A DNA stretch of 61,516 nt, taken from assembly GCA_030141605.1 (NCBI GenBank), contig JAQGDQ010000368.1, positions 170,001-231,516 on the forward strand, read 5' to 3'. Source of the DNA: Tubiluchus corallicola. Lineage: Eukaryota; Priapulida; Priapulimorpha; Priapulimorphida; Tubiluchidae. The position numbers and the translations under genes were made by a program. The stretch's first letter is position 1; each line of letters starts with the position of its first letter. Below the pieces are notes generated by a model. It ran no database searches. It was not told the origin of the DNA and was given only the letters and a program-made list of their open reading frames with translations. Of the stretch, positions 36,497 through 48,931 are shown in pieces.

Positions 36497-37499
36497 GTGT
36501 ATTCGATTAACACCCAAATAAAAGAATCTACAATCTAAGTCTACAAATCAAACAATACATCATAAAACTCATATAGGCACAATTCTGTAAACAAAACAGC
36601 AATTAATTCATGGAATTCAGTCTCACTAGTAAAAACAAAAATCAATTCATTTTCATTAAATTAAGAAATTCATTTTAAAAACATTTAAAAAAAATAAAAA
36701 TAGATGCTAATTCGCAAAATACCCGCGTATAAAAATAAAAATGTATATTTAATCCGTTGCCAATTTGGAAAATACAACAAACGCGTGAAATACAATTACG
36801 TTTGCTCTAATTAATTCTGTAAAAAATATTCAGTACTATAACTGCCAAGAGTGGCATGTGTCAGTGTAAATGTGTAGGCCTAAAAATGGTTTTTAGAGTT
36901 TATATTTTTTAGGTTTTTACGCTTTAATTTTTTGTTTTTTTTTGTTTAATTTTTTGTTTAATTTTTAAATTAGAAATTTAGAATTATAACGTTGTTGCCA
37001 GTCTGCCATTAATTGGTTATACACTGAATTTTTTATAGTATAGTAATTTAATGATTTTTGACCAATAGAGCCGATCAAACATCAAACATCCATACAAGAA
37101 ATTTTTCATACAAATGAGAACAAACTTAGTTACAGCACATTGAATAGTGACATCATGAGATTGCATCATACAAGTTAGTTTGTCATCAATGTTTAAAAAG
37201 TAGTATAAAAAATAAAATTCTGGAATAGAACGTGTGATTGTATTTACAAGGAAGTTGCAGGCAGTGTGTTATGTTTAGAGCAAAATAGAATAAAATGGCA
37301 TTCGTCACCGACTTCGTTACACTTGGCACATAGACGCTCATATTCTTTTTATGTATGATTTTTAACTTATTATTCTGCATTGGTATATAAATTCTGCAAT
37401 AACTGTATTTAAGTAACAATTTGTTAAACATGATGTAGCATACAAAACTACATAATAATAGGTTTTTTACTATTATTCAGCTCTGAGGTTTAAATTTGG
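36497..37499. other. intergenic, nothing recognised
   Basis: Very AT-rich flank downstream of the GT31 gene. No clear polyadenylation signal was assigned. Confidence 0.4.
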
Positions 37500-39149
37500 T
37501 TAAATGACAACGTCTTCTTTGTCTTTTCTCTTCTTTTTTTGATATTGTTCTTCCCAGCCCTTCCAAAACGAATAATTAGTAAAGGTGGTATTGTGACAAG
37601 GTTCTTCACAATTGGTATTTCCTAAAGAGCAACTTTTAGGAAAGTGTTTTACTCCTTGATAATCCAACTTCGGTGATTTGCTCACTAGATTCCACAGTTC
37701 CATGTTTGCTTGTTCAAAAGTGTGGTGGACAACCACAACGTCATGACACATATCAGGCCCATGAAATTTAAAATGGTCGTACCAACTCATTAAGATTCTC
37801 GCGTTGTCATCAATAATCGTTAAATTTGCCGTGCCATTAAGCCAAAATGCTGCCGAGCTGTACGCAATAATACAAACTTCGGCAATGCTATGGTTCTGTC
37901 CAGGTAAATGTGTTGTAGAGGCGCAAGCAGTTATCAACGTGACTAAGATACTAGAAGCCAGTATTGACACCGTGAGGCAATAATGTTGTGATCTTTGCCT
38001 GAATCTGATATAGAAGGTACTATTTTTGTGTTTTCTTTACAGTTTTCTTTACACGAGAACCTCTTCCTAAGTCATTTCTACTTACATTCTGACAAGTTAA
38101 ATTTCACTCTTGTGAAGGTGTGATGACATAATTTATTTTATGTCTTGGTTAGTACAGACATAATTTGTACTAATTGTTTGTTCTGGCGTTATTTATAGTA
38201 TTGAAAATGACAGTTACGGTCGAAACGACCGCCTGCCCTAATAAACAACATAACACGTAACAAATGAACCTATATATAACATTAGGAGGCCAAGCTTGGT
38301 TGCTTATATTGTGCACAAGTTCACTTGTTGCAGTTGCGACAATTTACATACTGGGTACAAATCGAGGTGGCTGCATTTTTAGGACATTGAAACAAACCCA
38401 AAAGCTATTCCTCTGTACACTGAACACAAGAAATTAATAAGCCAGGTATTCTTTACTGTAGTTATTTATAGTAAAGACCACAATAGGCACAGACTAGCTT
38501 TATGATTCTTACCATCGCAGGCTCGGTATGTCCACAACAGCTTGTCATTAGTCAAGAAGACAAGATCGGCTTTTACTCTGGGAACACACAGAAATGTGTC
38601 ATCGTCGATTCTCAGGAAATACTGAAATTCAAATCTTTGCCAAGCCCAATGCATCATCCAAGCTAGCCGCCTACCAAAGTTGAATCCACCGGGTGTCTCA
38701 GCTAACACAGTGTCATTGTGTAACATGGCTTCAGTAATCAAAGGATTAAGCAATTCATCACTTAATCGGCGTCCGAACTGATCCTGTCCGTCAGTAAAGA
38801 ACACGCAGATGACATCGTCAAAACTGTGACACCATTTCATCCACGTCAACCGGATTGCATCCCGTCGCTCCCTGCGAATAGGTGCACTTACGATGCCAAC
38901 AAACAATAGTATTTCTTTCCTGTGTTTTTCTATAATATGGTATTCGGGGAAATTACTAGCTTTCAGTGCCATGATCCCTTTTTTAACAGTTGGCGTGCGT
39001 TTGTGATATGAACTCGCAAAATTGTAAATAAAGAGACAAGTACCGAAAATTAATATCAAACGTAGAAAAGTCCAGTTACGCAGGCGGGTAGCTTGCAATA
39101 GCTTGAATCGTTCCCAATTTTTCTTATTTAGTTGAATAACGTTGAACAT
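37500..39149 (-). CDS. beta-1,3-galactosyltransferase-like GT31 glycosyltransferase, two exons
   Basis: Exons 38513-39149 and 37500-37942, minus strand, joined in phase 1 by donor GTAAGA and acceptor TATCTTAG; the product is 359 residues, normal for the family. A basic cytosolic start is followed by a membrane anchor (FLRLILIFGTCLFIYNF), so a type II Golgi protein. GT31 landmarks follow in order: RRERRDAIRLTWM, an FFTDGQDQFGRRL stretch, ETPGGFNFGRRLAWMMHWAW, and the metal-binding RIDDDTFLC. Exon 2 encodes IIDDNARILMSWYDHF, GPDMCHDVVVVHHTF and several N-glycosylation sites, ending in a lysine-rich tail. The usual ED.. motif in the C-terminal half is not obvious, so donor and acceptor sugar are unknown. 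The first half is firm; the exon 2 assignment rests on phase, orientation and the cysteine/HHTF block. Confidence 0.82.
38217..38231. other. perfect 6-bp hairpin (CGGTCG-AAA-CGACCG)
   Basis: Lies in the GT31 intron, followed within 10 bases by AATAAACA. Short GC hairpins just before an A-rich end occur at the 3' ends of some LINEs, so this may mark a retroelement remnant. Confidence 0.4.
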
Positions 39150-41149
39150 CTTTAGCTCCTTCAGCGTGTTTATGTTAGTTAAAACTCAGTTATAATCAAC
39201 ATAGCCTTGCAAAATATTTTTGTACACTGGTCATACTCTTTTATCCAATGTGTCTTTTTCATAATCTTACTTTCCCATGTCACCATCTTGCTTTTTATTA
39301 AATCTCGTTCGACAGCTTGTCTTCATATTTCATGCTACCAAATTTTATCCTAAACGGGTAGATCATTCTATACCAATTAGACTCTACATTAGGAAAAAAC
39401 TTGGGAAAACTCTAACAGAGTAACGCAAAACGCAAAAAACTTTGCAAAGCCCGCGCGAAAAAAATCACGGCTGAAGTGTTGATTATTAAATACACTCAGT
39501 TGTTTAAGCACATTTTACACAAACTGTTTTATTTCCGTTTACTTTTATTGAAATTGCACAAATCAACCTCCGGTTAAATTCGCACGAAAAATTTATTACA
39601 AATTACATAATTTTAATGTATATGCGTTCGGTTATTTCTCAGTAAAAAAGCAGAGTGGTAGCACGTGTGCACATACCAAAACACCAGTTCTTGTTTATAA
39701 TTCTGTCTTGAGTTAAAAGAAAAGCGACTGTCTAAAACCTTCTACAGTCAGAACAAACGAGTTTGTAACTTTAGTGAGCAGTGACACTGATTACAGATCA
39801 TTAGTGACGGGGCGATAATACCTTGCACCATGACACACTGTAAAAAATATTAGACTAATAGACTAACAGTGAACTTAGTTTGTGAGGTTAGAGCCCCAGT
39901 GCCTTACTCCATGTACGAACAAATTCAATAATTTGGTAATATTTTAACAATAGATAAGTCATTTGTTCGCTTTGCCAGAATAATCATTGAATCTTTAGAC
40001 TACGAGGATAAGTTTATAAACTCGCTGCAGTCACATTCGAATAACGCCAAATCCTCACTTATGGGATCACACAACTGTTTAGTAACAGATCTAGGATCGT
40101 ACGAAAAAATTGTTGATGGACAATCATAGATCTTTGTTTTTATTCCAAGTAACAAGATCAGTCACATTTAATTCACTGAACATGTTGCTTCATACTTTCC
40201 TATAAGACCATAACGGAATGGCACAGAGTTGTAGAATGTAATATAGTTCAATGCTTCCAATGTTCACATAGGTGCTGACCCTGTCAATATCTTTGTGCTT
40301 AATTTGTTTAATGCTACGTGTATTTATTTTTAAGTGGAAATGTAACTGTGGTAAGTAACATGCAATATTATTACATCCAGGGCCGGCTTATCCTAGGGCC
40401 TCTCATGCTTAGGAACAATCCAGCCATCCAACTACGGTTGTATTGAAATTATGGCTAAAGTATGCAATTCTCCACACACCAAAAATTAGTTCGTGAAGCG
40501 ATTAGGTTTAAGAACAGGCTTAGGGTTTCGGTTTATTACATAATCTCTGCGCACACGATAACTTTTACTATGTATATAATTTTGTAGCCTAATATCTAAT
40601 TTTATGTGATTTTTTTTTAGTTGTGGATTTTAACATTGTGTGCTATAGTTAAATTTTATTGCATGTGAGTATATATTTGTACATGGCTTTTAGCTGAAAT
40701 AAACTGATAAATGAAATTAAAAATTAAATTTCGGTTAGGGTTGAGTTAGGATCAGAGTTTGGGTTAGAATGCTTAAATTGTGTTTGGAATTGTAAACTGC
40801 TTCCGAAATTATGTCCAATTTGGATTGCAAAAAATAGTAAAATAGTGATATTTCTTAAAGAATATTTTTATTGACAAACAAAAGATTGCTGTTCTAGTTT
40901 ATTTAAGAAATTTACAATAAGTTTGCTTAAAGCTACGTAAAATCTCGTTAAAACACATTACGACTAAAAAATATTAAAGACGAGTGCTGGGTCTGAGCGG
41001 GCCCATGATTTCATTAGCCTTGGGGCCTTAAGAGGTCACAATCCGGTTCCGATTACAAGGCACATTTCATATGATCGGCGTAATTTAGTTAACTGCTTGG
41101 TTAACTAACTTGTAGCTATAATGTATAATATAATTATAATATAATAATA
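39150..41149. other. intergenic; possible retroelement 3' tail near 40600-40720
   Basis: No gene recognised. GTACATGGCTTTTAGCTGAA followed by ATAAACTGATAAATG near 40680-40715 resembles a LINE 3' end. Confidence 0.4.
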
Positions 41150-41221
41150 ATGACAATGATAATGGTAACGATAGTGATAATTATAATGATAAAAATAATA
41201 ATAATAATAATAATAACAACA

Positions 41222-41289
<68 letters not shown>

Positions 41290-41298
41290 TAATAATAA
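41150..41298. repeat. (AAT)n microsatellite abutting SINE copy 2
   Basis: Trinucleotide array with a more degenerate left part, placed at the 3' tail of the minus-strand SINE beside it, as at 5081-5588. Confidence 0.95.
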
Positions 41299-41545
41299 TA
41301 ATCTTTATTTAAAGTCGACTTTTTGGATGAACAATTAACATATGCTCCTAAGAGCTTTTAGGCTGACTGTAAATAACAACCTACAACTATGTAAGTATTG
41401 CTCCACTTTTACCCTAAATACCACCACGCGCCAGGCAGGGCAACAGCAGGTACCATTTTTAAAGCCTTTAGTAGGAATCGTCCGCTATATCGAGCTCACG
41501 ACCTCCGAGGCGGAAAGCGGATATTATAGCGGTTACCGCTAGAGT
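41299..41545 (-). mobile_element. tRNA-derived SINE, copy 2, with (ATT)n tail
   Basis: Diverged full-length relative of 5589-5845, also on the minus strand. The minus-strand head has GGTCGTGAGCTCGATAT as B-box region. The shared body includes CCACGCGCCAGGCAGGG-like sequence and AACAATTAACATATGCTC. Confidence 0.75.
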
Positions 41546-42424
41546 AAACTGTCAAATCAATTCGTAGAATTTTATAAAACATGGTCAGGTCATCTTATAA
41601 ACGTGTGATTTCTAAACCTTCAAGTTTTAAAATTTCGAGCGTACGATTGTATCTGTACTGTCCAAGAAGATTGGCCGAGTGCGCGGCGAGAGAATACTCT
41701 CTGATTACTTTCTTTAGGAAAGAATACTTTTTTCTAGTCTAACAGTTGAACCTATATAGGCCTCCGTGTATTTGACAGTAAAGAAAGGGTTCTAACGATA
41801 TAACAGTGTATTCACCATTGTCACTAAGCCCATAAAAGTGAAAAATACTAGTGAAAAAGTAAAAAGTGAAATATATTAGTATGAATTATAATTATTAGTA
41901 ATAAGAATAGTTATTGAATAAGTAAAACAATATGTTTGAAGTGTAGCAAAAAAATCAACTGTTTTTTAATGTTAGTAAAAATATGCAATAAATTATATTT
42001 TTTATTTCTTTAGGAAATCTGGAATTTTAAATTCTTTAAACCGCAAAGTTTGGTAATTTTATTTAAAACTTGGTTTTATTCAAAATACTTTGATATATTT
42101 TCATGGTAAAAACGTTTTGCTAGTACAGAGGAAAATAAATTTTCACGAATTTTTAAAAGGGGTTTAGATTTTGTCCATCCGTTGCATCCCCAAAGCATTA
42201 GTACATTTTATACCACCATAGTATTCCACACGTTGAGTAAATCTGAAAAGATACTGCCAAAACGCCTGGGTAACGTGGAAAGTGCATGCACTAGATATAG
42301 AGGTATAAGAACATCAGCTTTAACACAGCAAGTGCACGTTAAAACCGTGTGCGAGTTGTCCGAAAAACACATTTCGCTTCGCAGCCCTACATCTTATAAA
42401 AATGACCCATTTTTTGTAGGAGCT

Positions 42425-42643
42425 GGTGCCTCCCTTTCCAAAAGAGCTGTAAATTTCCCTCCAAAATCCCTACCAAGCGCTACGCTCATATCTACGCAGT
42501 GTTTCGGCAAAGACGACCATTTCGGTGGAGGTTTTTCACTCGTTTTTCTTCAATCAATACATCGTATAAAAAAACGCAAAAACGTCGTTTAATGAAAGTC
42601 CTTGGAAGGAAATTCATGGCTCTTTGGAAAGAGGGAAACCGGG
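42425..42643. repeat. imperfect inverted repeat, arms about 45 bp
   Basis: The left arm around CTCCCTTTCCAAAAGAGC (about 42425-42472) pairs imperfectly with the right arm around GGCTCTTTGGAAAGAGGG (about 42597-42643). Open frames of 136 codons (plus) and 66 codons (minus) run through it but match no family I know. A fold-back element or MITE remnant is likeliest. Confidence 0.5.
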
Positions 42644-43192
42644 CTACACGTGGTGTTTGGGCAGTAGGTAGTGATGACTGAGATATGGACAAGTGGTTAG
42701 GTATAAAGACATACGCGAACTTAACTTTGGTGACGTGCAGTAAAAAATCGGATACGTAGTTATGAGTGAGTATACAGTTTCGGCCTCAGCTGGGCAACGA
42801 AAAGTGAGGTCTTGAAAGGGACATAAGGCGATGAGTAAAGACACAAACTCAAAGTAGTGAGGAGTGGGCGTAATGATATCTCAATAACTATTTAATATGC
42901 GTATGCATAACAGGAGAGCAGTCTCTGCCATGTCATAACTCTCAAGACACGTTTGTAATAGTGTGTTCTGAATTATCAATTAAATATGTTATAAACTTTA
43001 CCACATTGTTCAGACACATCTTGTATAGTCATCGTCGGGATCAAGGAGGTCAAGTCGCCACGTCACCGATAATACACGTGATTGAATAAAAGGTTTGAAA
43101 AGCTGGGTGAAAGGCGTTTTGTACAATGAAACAACGTCGGGCATACTTGCTTTCTCGTCGCCAGCACGTGAGCGGAAGGATCACCAAGTTGC

Positions 43193-43268
43193 TAACCAGC
43201 TAGCCAATCAGTGTCGAAATAAATCGCTGAATACAAATTCGCTAGCCAATCAGCGTTGAAATAAATGG
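43193..43268 (+). promoter_or_regulatory. two tandem CCAAT-containing copies upstream of the gypsy element gag
   Basis: GCTAGCCAATCAG followed by a (G/C)GAAATAAAT-like string occurs twice about 47 bases apart, ending roughly 110 bases before the gag start. It may be part of a decayed LTR promoter; no LTR boundary could be set. Confidence 0.35.
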
Positions 43269-43378
43269 CCTGCTATTTTGAACTACTTACACACAGCTGC
43301 AACTGGAGCGTAGTGAAGCAGAAATCGTTTTAGCGGATAAAAATACAGCGTTTTTTGTAGCTCTAAAACTAAATAAAC

Positions 43379-44617
43379 ATGGCCGACTCAATGCCCAGGA
43401 TGGACTGGTCTGCGCCAAATTTAGCAGAAACCTTTAAGTTATTCAAACAAAGGTGTGAGACGTTTTTCACAATAAAAAACATTACCGCTAACGAACAGAT
43501 AGTCCCTCATGTTTTACTCGCTGTTGGTGAAGAAGGACGAAAACGTTACAACTCTTGAGGTTTAAGTGACGACCAGCGGAATGATCCGACAACAATATGG
43601 AGGAGATTTCAAATACAGCTGGAACCTATAGAAAATTTCCGCGTAAGTAGATTAAAATTAAGACATTATAAGCAAAAAGAAGGCGAATCATTGGATGACT
43701 TTATAAACCGGTGCAAATTGTTGGCACTGAAATGCAACTTCGCTAATGAACATGAGATTAGTGAGCGTCTTATAGAGCAAATAATTGCAAGCACGCCCAT
43801 ACCCGAGTATCAGAAAGAACTGTTGAGTAAAGATAACACACTCACGTTGACTGATGCCATAAAAATAAGCAGAGTTTATGAAGCTTCAGTAATGAGCATG
43901 TTGCAGTTACAAGAACTAGGTACCGGTGCAGCAGTTTTGACGGCCGTGAGTAGTATTAAGTCACATAAAGTTTGTAAGAACTGTGGTGGTCACCACACAT
44001 TTAAACCGCGCGACAAATGCACTGCATATGGTGATCAGTGCCGTGCATGTGGTAAAAGTAACCATTGGGCAAAATACTGCAGAAGTAAGCGCAGCTGGAG
44101 TCACAGAAAAACAGTGAGCGACAACCAACAATACAGTCGCAGATGTGGCCGTAGTCGCCAAAGATCATCTAGCAGATATAAAACTAAAACTGTTAGTGAA
44201 CAATCAGCACAGCCTGAGGACAGTGTTCACAGTGTAACTGAACAGTTTGACACATTTTCATTTGATGTTATTCGCGTGTCCGACTTATGTGTAGAGCATG
44301 CTGCTACGGATGAAGCTTTTACAACACTTAGCATAAAAGTAACAAACCGTCCAGGCATACATAATCTCAAGTTGAAATTGGACACTGGCGCGCAAGGCAA
44401 CACATTACCAATTAGACCATTCCATCAAATGCATCCTGAGCTATTGGATGCTGAAGGATATCCAAATACTAGTATACTGACCAGCCAACCATCAGTAAAA
44501 CTAACTGCATACAATGGAACAGAAATTCCCTGCTATGGATTCTACCTGCTACGCAATTTACTGATTGGCAAGACACTGAATTTTACATTGTTGACGTTAG
44601 TGGTCCTGCTGTCATAG
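43379..44617 (+). pseudogene. gypsy gag-protease reading frame with an internal stop
   Basis: The frame from ATG 43379 is broken by TGA at 43556-43558 and then stays open to about 44617. It encodes a gag-like helical region, a paired cysteine/histidine zinc knuckle ending CRACGKSNHWAKYC, a basic Ser/Arg linker, and the retropepsin active site LDTGAQGN. After the protease the frame is lost. Known gypsy Gag packages RNA and the protease matures the polyprotein; this copy cannot do so as it stands. Confidence 0.88.
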
Positions 44618-44702
44618 GTTTACCGTCATGTCAGAAACTAAACTAATTCACGCTACATTGTAATGTGAACTCTCCCCACAACAATTTGATAGAATTGGAT
44701 AT

Positions 44703-45763
44703 TTGCCAGGTGAGGTAAAACTAGTAGTGGATCCCAATATACAGCCACATATAAATCCACCTCGAAAAACACCTATAGCACTAAAGGATGCTATCAAGAA
44801 AGAACTCGATTATATGGAAGCAAACGACATTATCAAAAAGGTTACAAAACCTACAGACTGGGTTTCATGTCTTGCCTACAGTCGTAGAGGAAATGGCAGC
44901 ATAAGGATTTGTATAAGGAAATGGCTGGATAAGGATATAAACAAAGCACTAAAGAGACCGCACCACAAGACACCTACGATTGAAGAGCTAACACACAGAT
45001 TTGCAGGTGCTAGCAAACTAGACGCAAAAAATGGGTTTTGGTCAGTACGTTTGCACCCAGATTCACAGCTCACAACATTTCAATCACCTTTTGGCAGGTA
45101 TGCCTTTAAGAGACTTCCATTTGGCTTGTCTGTGTCGTAAGATGTTTTCCAACACCACATGGATGCAATTCTTAGCCAGTGTGATCGTGCAACTGGTATT
45201 TCTGATGACGTTGCGGTATATGGTTCCACCCAAGAGGAACATGAGACAAATCTGCATCAGCTAATGAAAGTTGCTGCTAAAGGTGGTCTTGTTTTTAATT
45301 CAGAGAAGTGTGCAATAAAGCAATCTAGCATTTCCTTCTTTGGGATAGTGTTTTCAGTAGATGCTGTAAAGCCTGATCCCTGTAAGGTTGCTGATCTTTG
45401 TGCTATGCCTACCCCAACATCGAAAAAGGAGTTGCAAACAATTTTAGGCTTCATCACGTATCTTGCTCCATTTATAGATAATCTTTCAGACAAAGCTGCA
45501 ATTGCTGCGATTTGCTAAAGCAAGATAGTGAATATGTATGGCAAGTGCACCACGAAAAGTGTTTTGAACAGCTTAAAAAACTTGTAACATCAGAAGGTGC
45601 ACTTCAGTATTTAGGAGCTACTATTTTTCAAGATGGAAAACCCATTGCTTACGCTTCAAAGAGTCTCACGGAAACTGAGTCTCGCTATGCTTGCATAGAA
45701 AGAGAACTGCTAGCCATTTTATTTGGTGTGCAAAGATTTCGCACATATTTGTACGCAGTTTGA
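44703..45763 (+). pseudogene. gypsy reverse transcriptase and truncated RNase H
   Basis: Successive fragments in shifting frames encode the RT fingers and palm (KLDAKNGFWSVRLHPDS, FKRLPFGLS, then a stop near 45140), the catalytic region with ISDDVAVYG, a KCAIKQSSISFFGIVFS thumb segment, and FITYLAPFI. The tethered RNase H starts after another frame change; the segment holding the first catalytic Asp is missing between GALQY and LGATIFQDG. PIAYASKSLTETESRYACIE is present and the frame ends at RTYLYAV. The SDD-type active site recalls Mag-like gypsy elements. Dead copy. Confidence 0.88.
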
Positions 45764-45837
45764 GTAGTGAGAACTTAGGGCTCACATGTATGTTGTGATG
45801 AGGAGTAAGGTCGCAGTCTCGGACTCAGTTTTGGCAA

Positions 45838-45935
45838 TGTGGAGAGAAAGAGAGACAGAGAGAAAAAAGAGAGATAGATACAGAGAGAGAAAGGAACGAG
45901 GAGGGCCAGGAGAGGGAGAGGAGAGAGCGAGAATT
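45838..45935. repeat. (GA)n purine tract
   Basis: GAGA-rich low-complexity DNA between the gypsy element and the repeat-containing exon. Confidence 0.9.
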
Positions 45936-46082
45936 TCATGCATAGTTTTTTATAATTTTTCAAATTAATGAATAGACTGAAGCGAATTAGTATGCAGATG
46001 CTTGTGGGAACAATTAAGTACAGTCTTTTGTCATTGTGTCTTCTTAGTGTTAGTAATTTTTCTGCCTTTTTACTTTTTCAAG

Positions 46083-47711
46083 ATTATGAAGTTTTGAAAC
46101 TACAGATATTGGAAAAAGATGCATAGTCTTCAACTGAAGTTTCAACAAGAGGTTGCAAGACTACAGTCGTTAGTGGAACAACAAGAAATAAATATTTTAA
46201 GAGTTGCAGATAAGATAACAGAAAATGTGGATATCAGTTCAGATTACGAACTAGGTCAAAGTGTGGTTGGTTGCAGCAGTTCATCCTCCCAGTGGAACAA
46301 TCCACATGATCAGCAACAAATTCTTCCAGTTTCAACATTCAAACAATGTTCTGGTTCATTGCCATCCAACCAGCAGAAGAGATCTGGACCTAATGACGCA
46401 ATTCAGTCACCAGCAGTTGCTAAGGAGTTTGGAGTCGATACTCTGTTTTTCCCTAATATGAAATTTGTGACACCAGAAGGCGTTAATATTGATTATTATA
46501 GAAGCTACAAGGTTGGTTATCTGGCAAAAGATTATGAAACGTGTATCAGGAAAGACGAGGAAGAGAAGGAAAGTTCCACATTAGACATATTTTTTCAATT
46601 TGCAGAATCATGTATCAAGAACCTCCAAGGTAATGTTTGCAACTTGCATTAGCAAACGCAAAGTGAATGGTTATCACCCGCAATGCCTATTTCAGCTAGC
46701 CTGTTAGAAATAAACACAAGCACATCTTTTGCCCAAAGGTTTAGGATTACAGATGTGTGTAATGATACAACTAAGTTGGCTCGTGCTGGGTTGTGTGACT
46801 ACATGTGGCATATGGCAGGTCAGTGTCATCTCTCACATCAGTATGAACTCAAAGCTGAATATAACAAAAGTGAAGATCAAGATCGTAAAAGCACAATTGA
46901 GTTAGATGGCAATTCAATAGTCAATCACGCTTTGAATGTTGATTACTGAAAGAATCCACAACTACGACAGAATCTATCAGGATGATTATCTGGCAAAAAA
47001 TTATGATACGTGTATCAGGAAAGATGAGGAAGAACAGGAAGAGACCACATCATATGTCTTTTTTCCATTTGCAGAATCAATATTTAGAGCTGCTAATGTT
47101 TGCCAAAATACAAAGAAGAAGGTTATTGCTGGGTTGCACAAGACAGATCAATGTCGTCTCTCACATAAGTACGAGCTCAAAGCAGAATGTAACAAAAGTG
47201 AAGATCAAGATTGTGAAAACACAATTGAGTTAGATGGCAGTTCAATAGTCAATCAAGGTTTGAATGTTGATTACTGTAGAATCCACAACTACTACAGAAT
47301 CTATCGGGATGATTATCTGGCAAATGATACGTGTATCAGGAAAGAAGAACAGGAAAATACCACATCAGATGTCTTTTTTCCATTTGCAGAATCGATATTT
47401 AGAGCTGGCAATGTTTGCCAAAATACAAAGAAGAAAGTTGCTGCTGAGTTGCGCAAGACAGATCAGTGTTGTCTCTCACATCAGTACGAGCTCAAACCAA
47501 AATGTAACAAAAGTGAAAATCAAGATTGTAAAAGCACAAGTGAATTAGAAGGCACCTCATTACCAGAAGTTGACCTGCCACCTCTTTTAGCAATGAGAGA
47601 AGAAATGTTTTCACTTTGTAGCCAGCTGAAACAGCTGAAAAGTGATATGAGCAATCTTCAGAAAAGATTTGAATTTCTTGAAAAATGATATAAAAATGGT
47701 CATTGAAAGCG
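46083..47711 (+). pseudogene. large frame-broken exon with coiled coils and internal ~328-bp tandem repeats, function unknown
   Basis: A good acceptor (TACTTTTTCAAG) precedes 46083 and a strong donor GTAAGTGAG follows 47711. Translation gives a coiled-coil start (LQLKFQQEVARLQSLVEQQE), a Ser/Gln-rich linker, then three diverged copies of a unit with YLAKDYETCIRKDEEE, FFPFAESIFRA, LSHQYELKAECNKSEDQD and TIELDG, and a second coiled coil (LCSQLKQLKSDMSNLQKRF). Copies 2 and 3 are 328 bp apart; copy 1 has extra sequence and a TAG at 46650. The frame changes near 46120, 46950 and 47685, each at a run of A. This could be a pseudogene, or a real exon carrying homopolymer indels from assembly. I do not recognise the protein; coiled coils at both ends suggest a structural or cytoskeletal role, which is inference. 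Confidence 0.55.
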
Positions 47712-48622
47712 GTAAGTGAGAAGAAAGTGTATGACCACAAGAGGTCAGAACTGACTTACAACAACACATATCAACAACTAAGAAAAGATCAAAATTAGAA
47801 AATTCTCACTATGCAGAAAATGAATAAGAAACGATAATGCCTTAAAAAGTACAATTATCTGTAACGAAAACAAATGCTTCTGTGCCAAAAATAGAGTTTA
47901 TGTTAAAAACTTCAGATATGAGTGAGCAAGCAATAATACCTGCTGCACAAAGGTCAAATGTTGGGCATGTTCTAAAGTTTCTGCTGATGGGGAATTTTTT
48001 ACATAAAGTCTCACATTGATGCACACAACATATTAGAATGTTATTACAGTTCAGAAAAAATGAGATTAATAAAGAATTTGTAAGGCCCAATTCACAGTGA
48101 GAATTGGCGGCAAAATTCCTTGGGGACAAATTCCTTTCGGCATTCCTCGTGAAAGTGGCACACATTGTTTTCAATAGCGTGTTTTACAGTGACACCTCAT
48201 GAGGAATTTTCCTCGTGCCATTCCTCCATGAGACCTGGGATAAGGTTTTCACGAGAAGAAACAATATAACTTTTCACCAAAGTCATCTGATTACAATCAG
48301 CCAGAGGACGGCTGCAATCAGAAGTGAAGCCAATTTTACTATCAGGAAGCAATGGGCCATTAGTGACTTGTTTAATTACTTAAGTCATGGGTAGAATAGC
48401 TTGACTTCTCTCAGGAGGCAGGCGATAATGAAAAGAACTCGTATGAAAACTAGCATCAACAGATGGATGAGGTACTACATCCTGAGTTTGATCCGGATTA
48501 GTGGCAGAACTGGTGAAGCAACAGGGCAACACTGTTGAGATGGTATAATAATAAGATCAGGATTCAGGAGGGATTTGTTGCCATTCACATGACTGAGAGA
48601 TAAAGTGCTTTCAGAACGTTCA
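47712..48622. other. no gene recognised between the coiled-coil exon and the direct repeat
   Basis: A GGCCCAATTCACAGTGAG string at 48084 looks like one end of a DNA transposon, but no matching opposite end was found. Confidence 0.35.
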
Positions 48623-48927
48623 AGGCTTACTCAACTACACCTACTTATGTAGAAAAGGAAATGTTAGTCTAGTTATGCAGAAGTAATCTGTATTTACTCT
48701 TTACCTGCAGGCAACCACAGGTCCTAATCTAGAGACAAGACAAGAGGCCTTGGTTAGTGGAAGTGTACCAAAACAGTTCAGACATTAAAATATTACTAGT
48801 TCTACAGCAGTACTACCAAGAATTTAACTGACATTACAGTTAAAGACAAATCAAATGACAACTTGACATTACACTGTATCAATTCTTCGTGATAAGCAAT
48901 TAGGTTCTAGTCAAAATACGTGTCCGT
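48623..48927. repeat. 305-bp direct repeat, left copy (LTR-like)
   Basis: Aligns without gaps to 50413-50717 at a constant offset of 1790, with about 14 differences by hand count (about 95% identity). The two copies flank the minus-strand PHD/coiled-coil/KH frames. No TG...CA ends or target duplication were recognised. Confidence 0.9.
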
Positions 48928-48931
48928 TGAG

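Larger units (their letters stand above)
43379..45763 (+). mobile_element. degenerate Ty3/gypsy LTR retrotransposon, 3'-truncated
   Basis: Gag, protease, reverse transcriptase and part of RNase H appear in Ty3/gypsy order on one strand. The element has stops and frameshifts, lacks an integrase, and stops abruptly after RNase H motifs. No LTR pair or primer binding site could be defined. Confidence 0.9.

Noticed and set aside
42182-42592. 136-codon plus-strand frame as a gene
   Set aside because: No known motif, and it runs through an inverted repeat whose other arm is also open on the opposite strand.
47842-48174. 110-codon minus-strand frame
   Set aside because: No motif or family; composition and position give no support for a gene.
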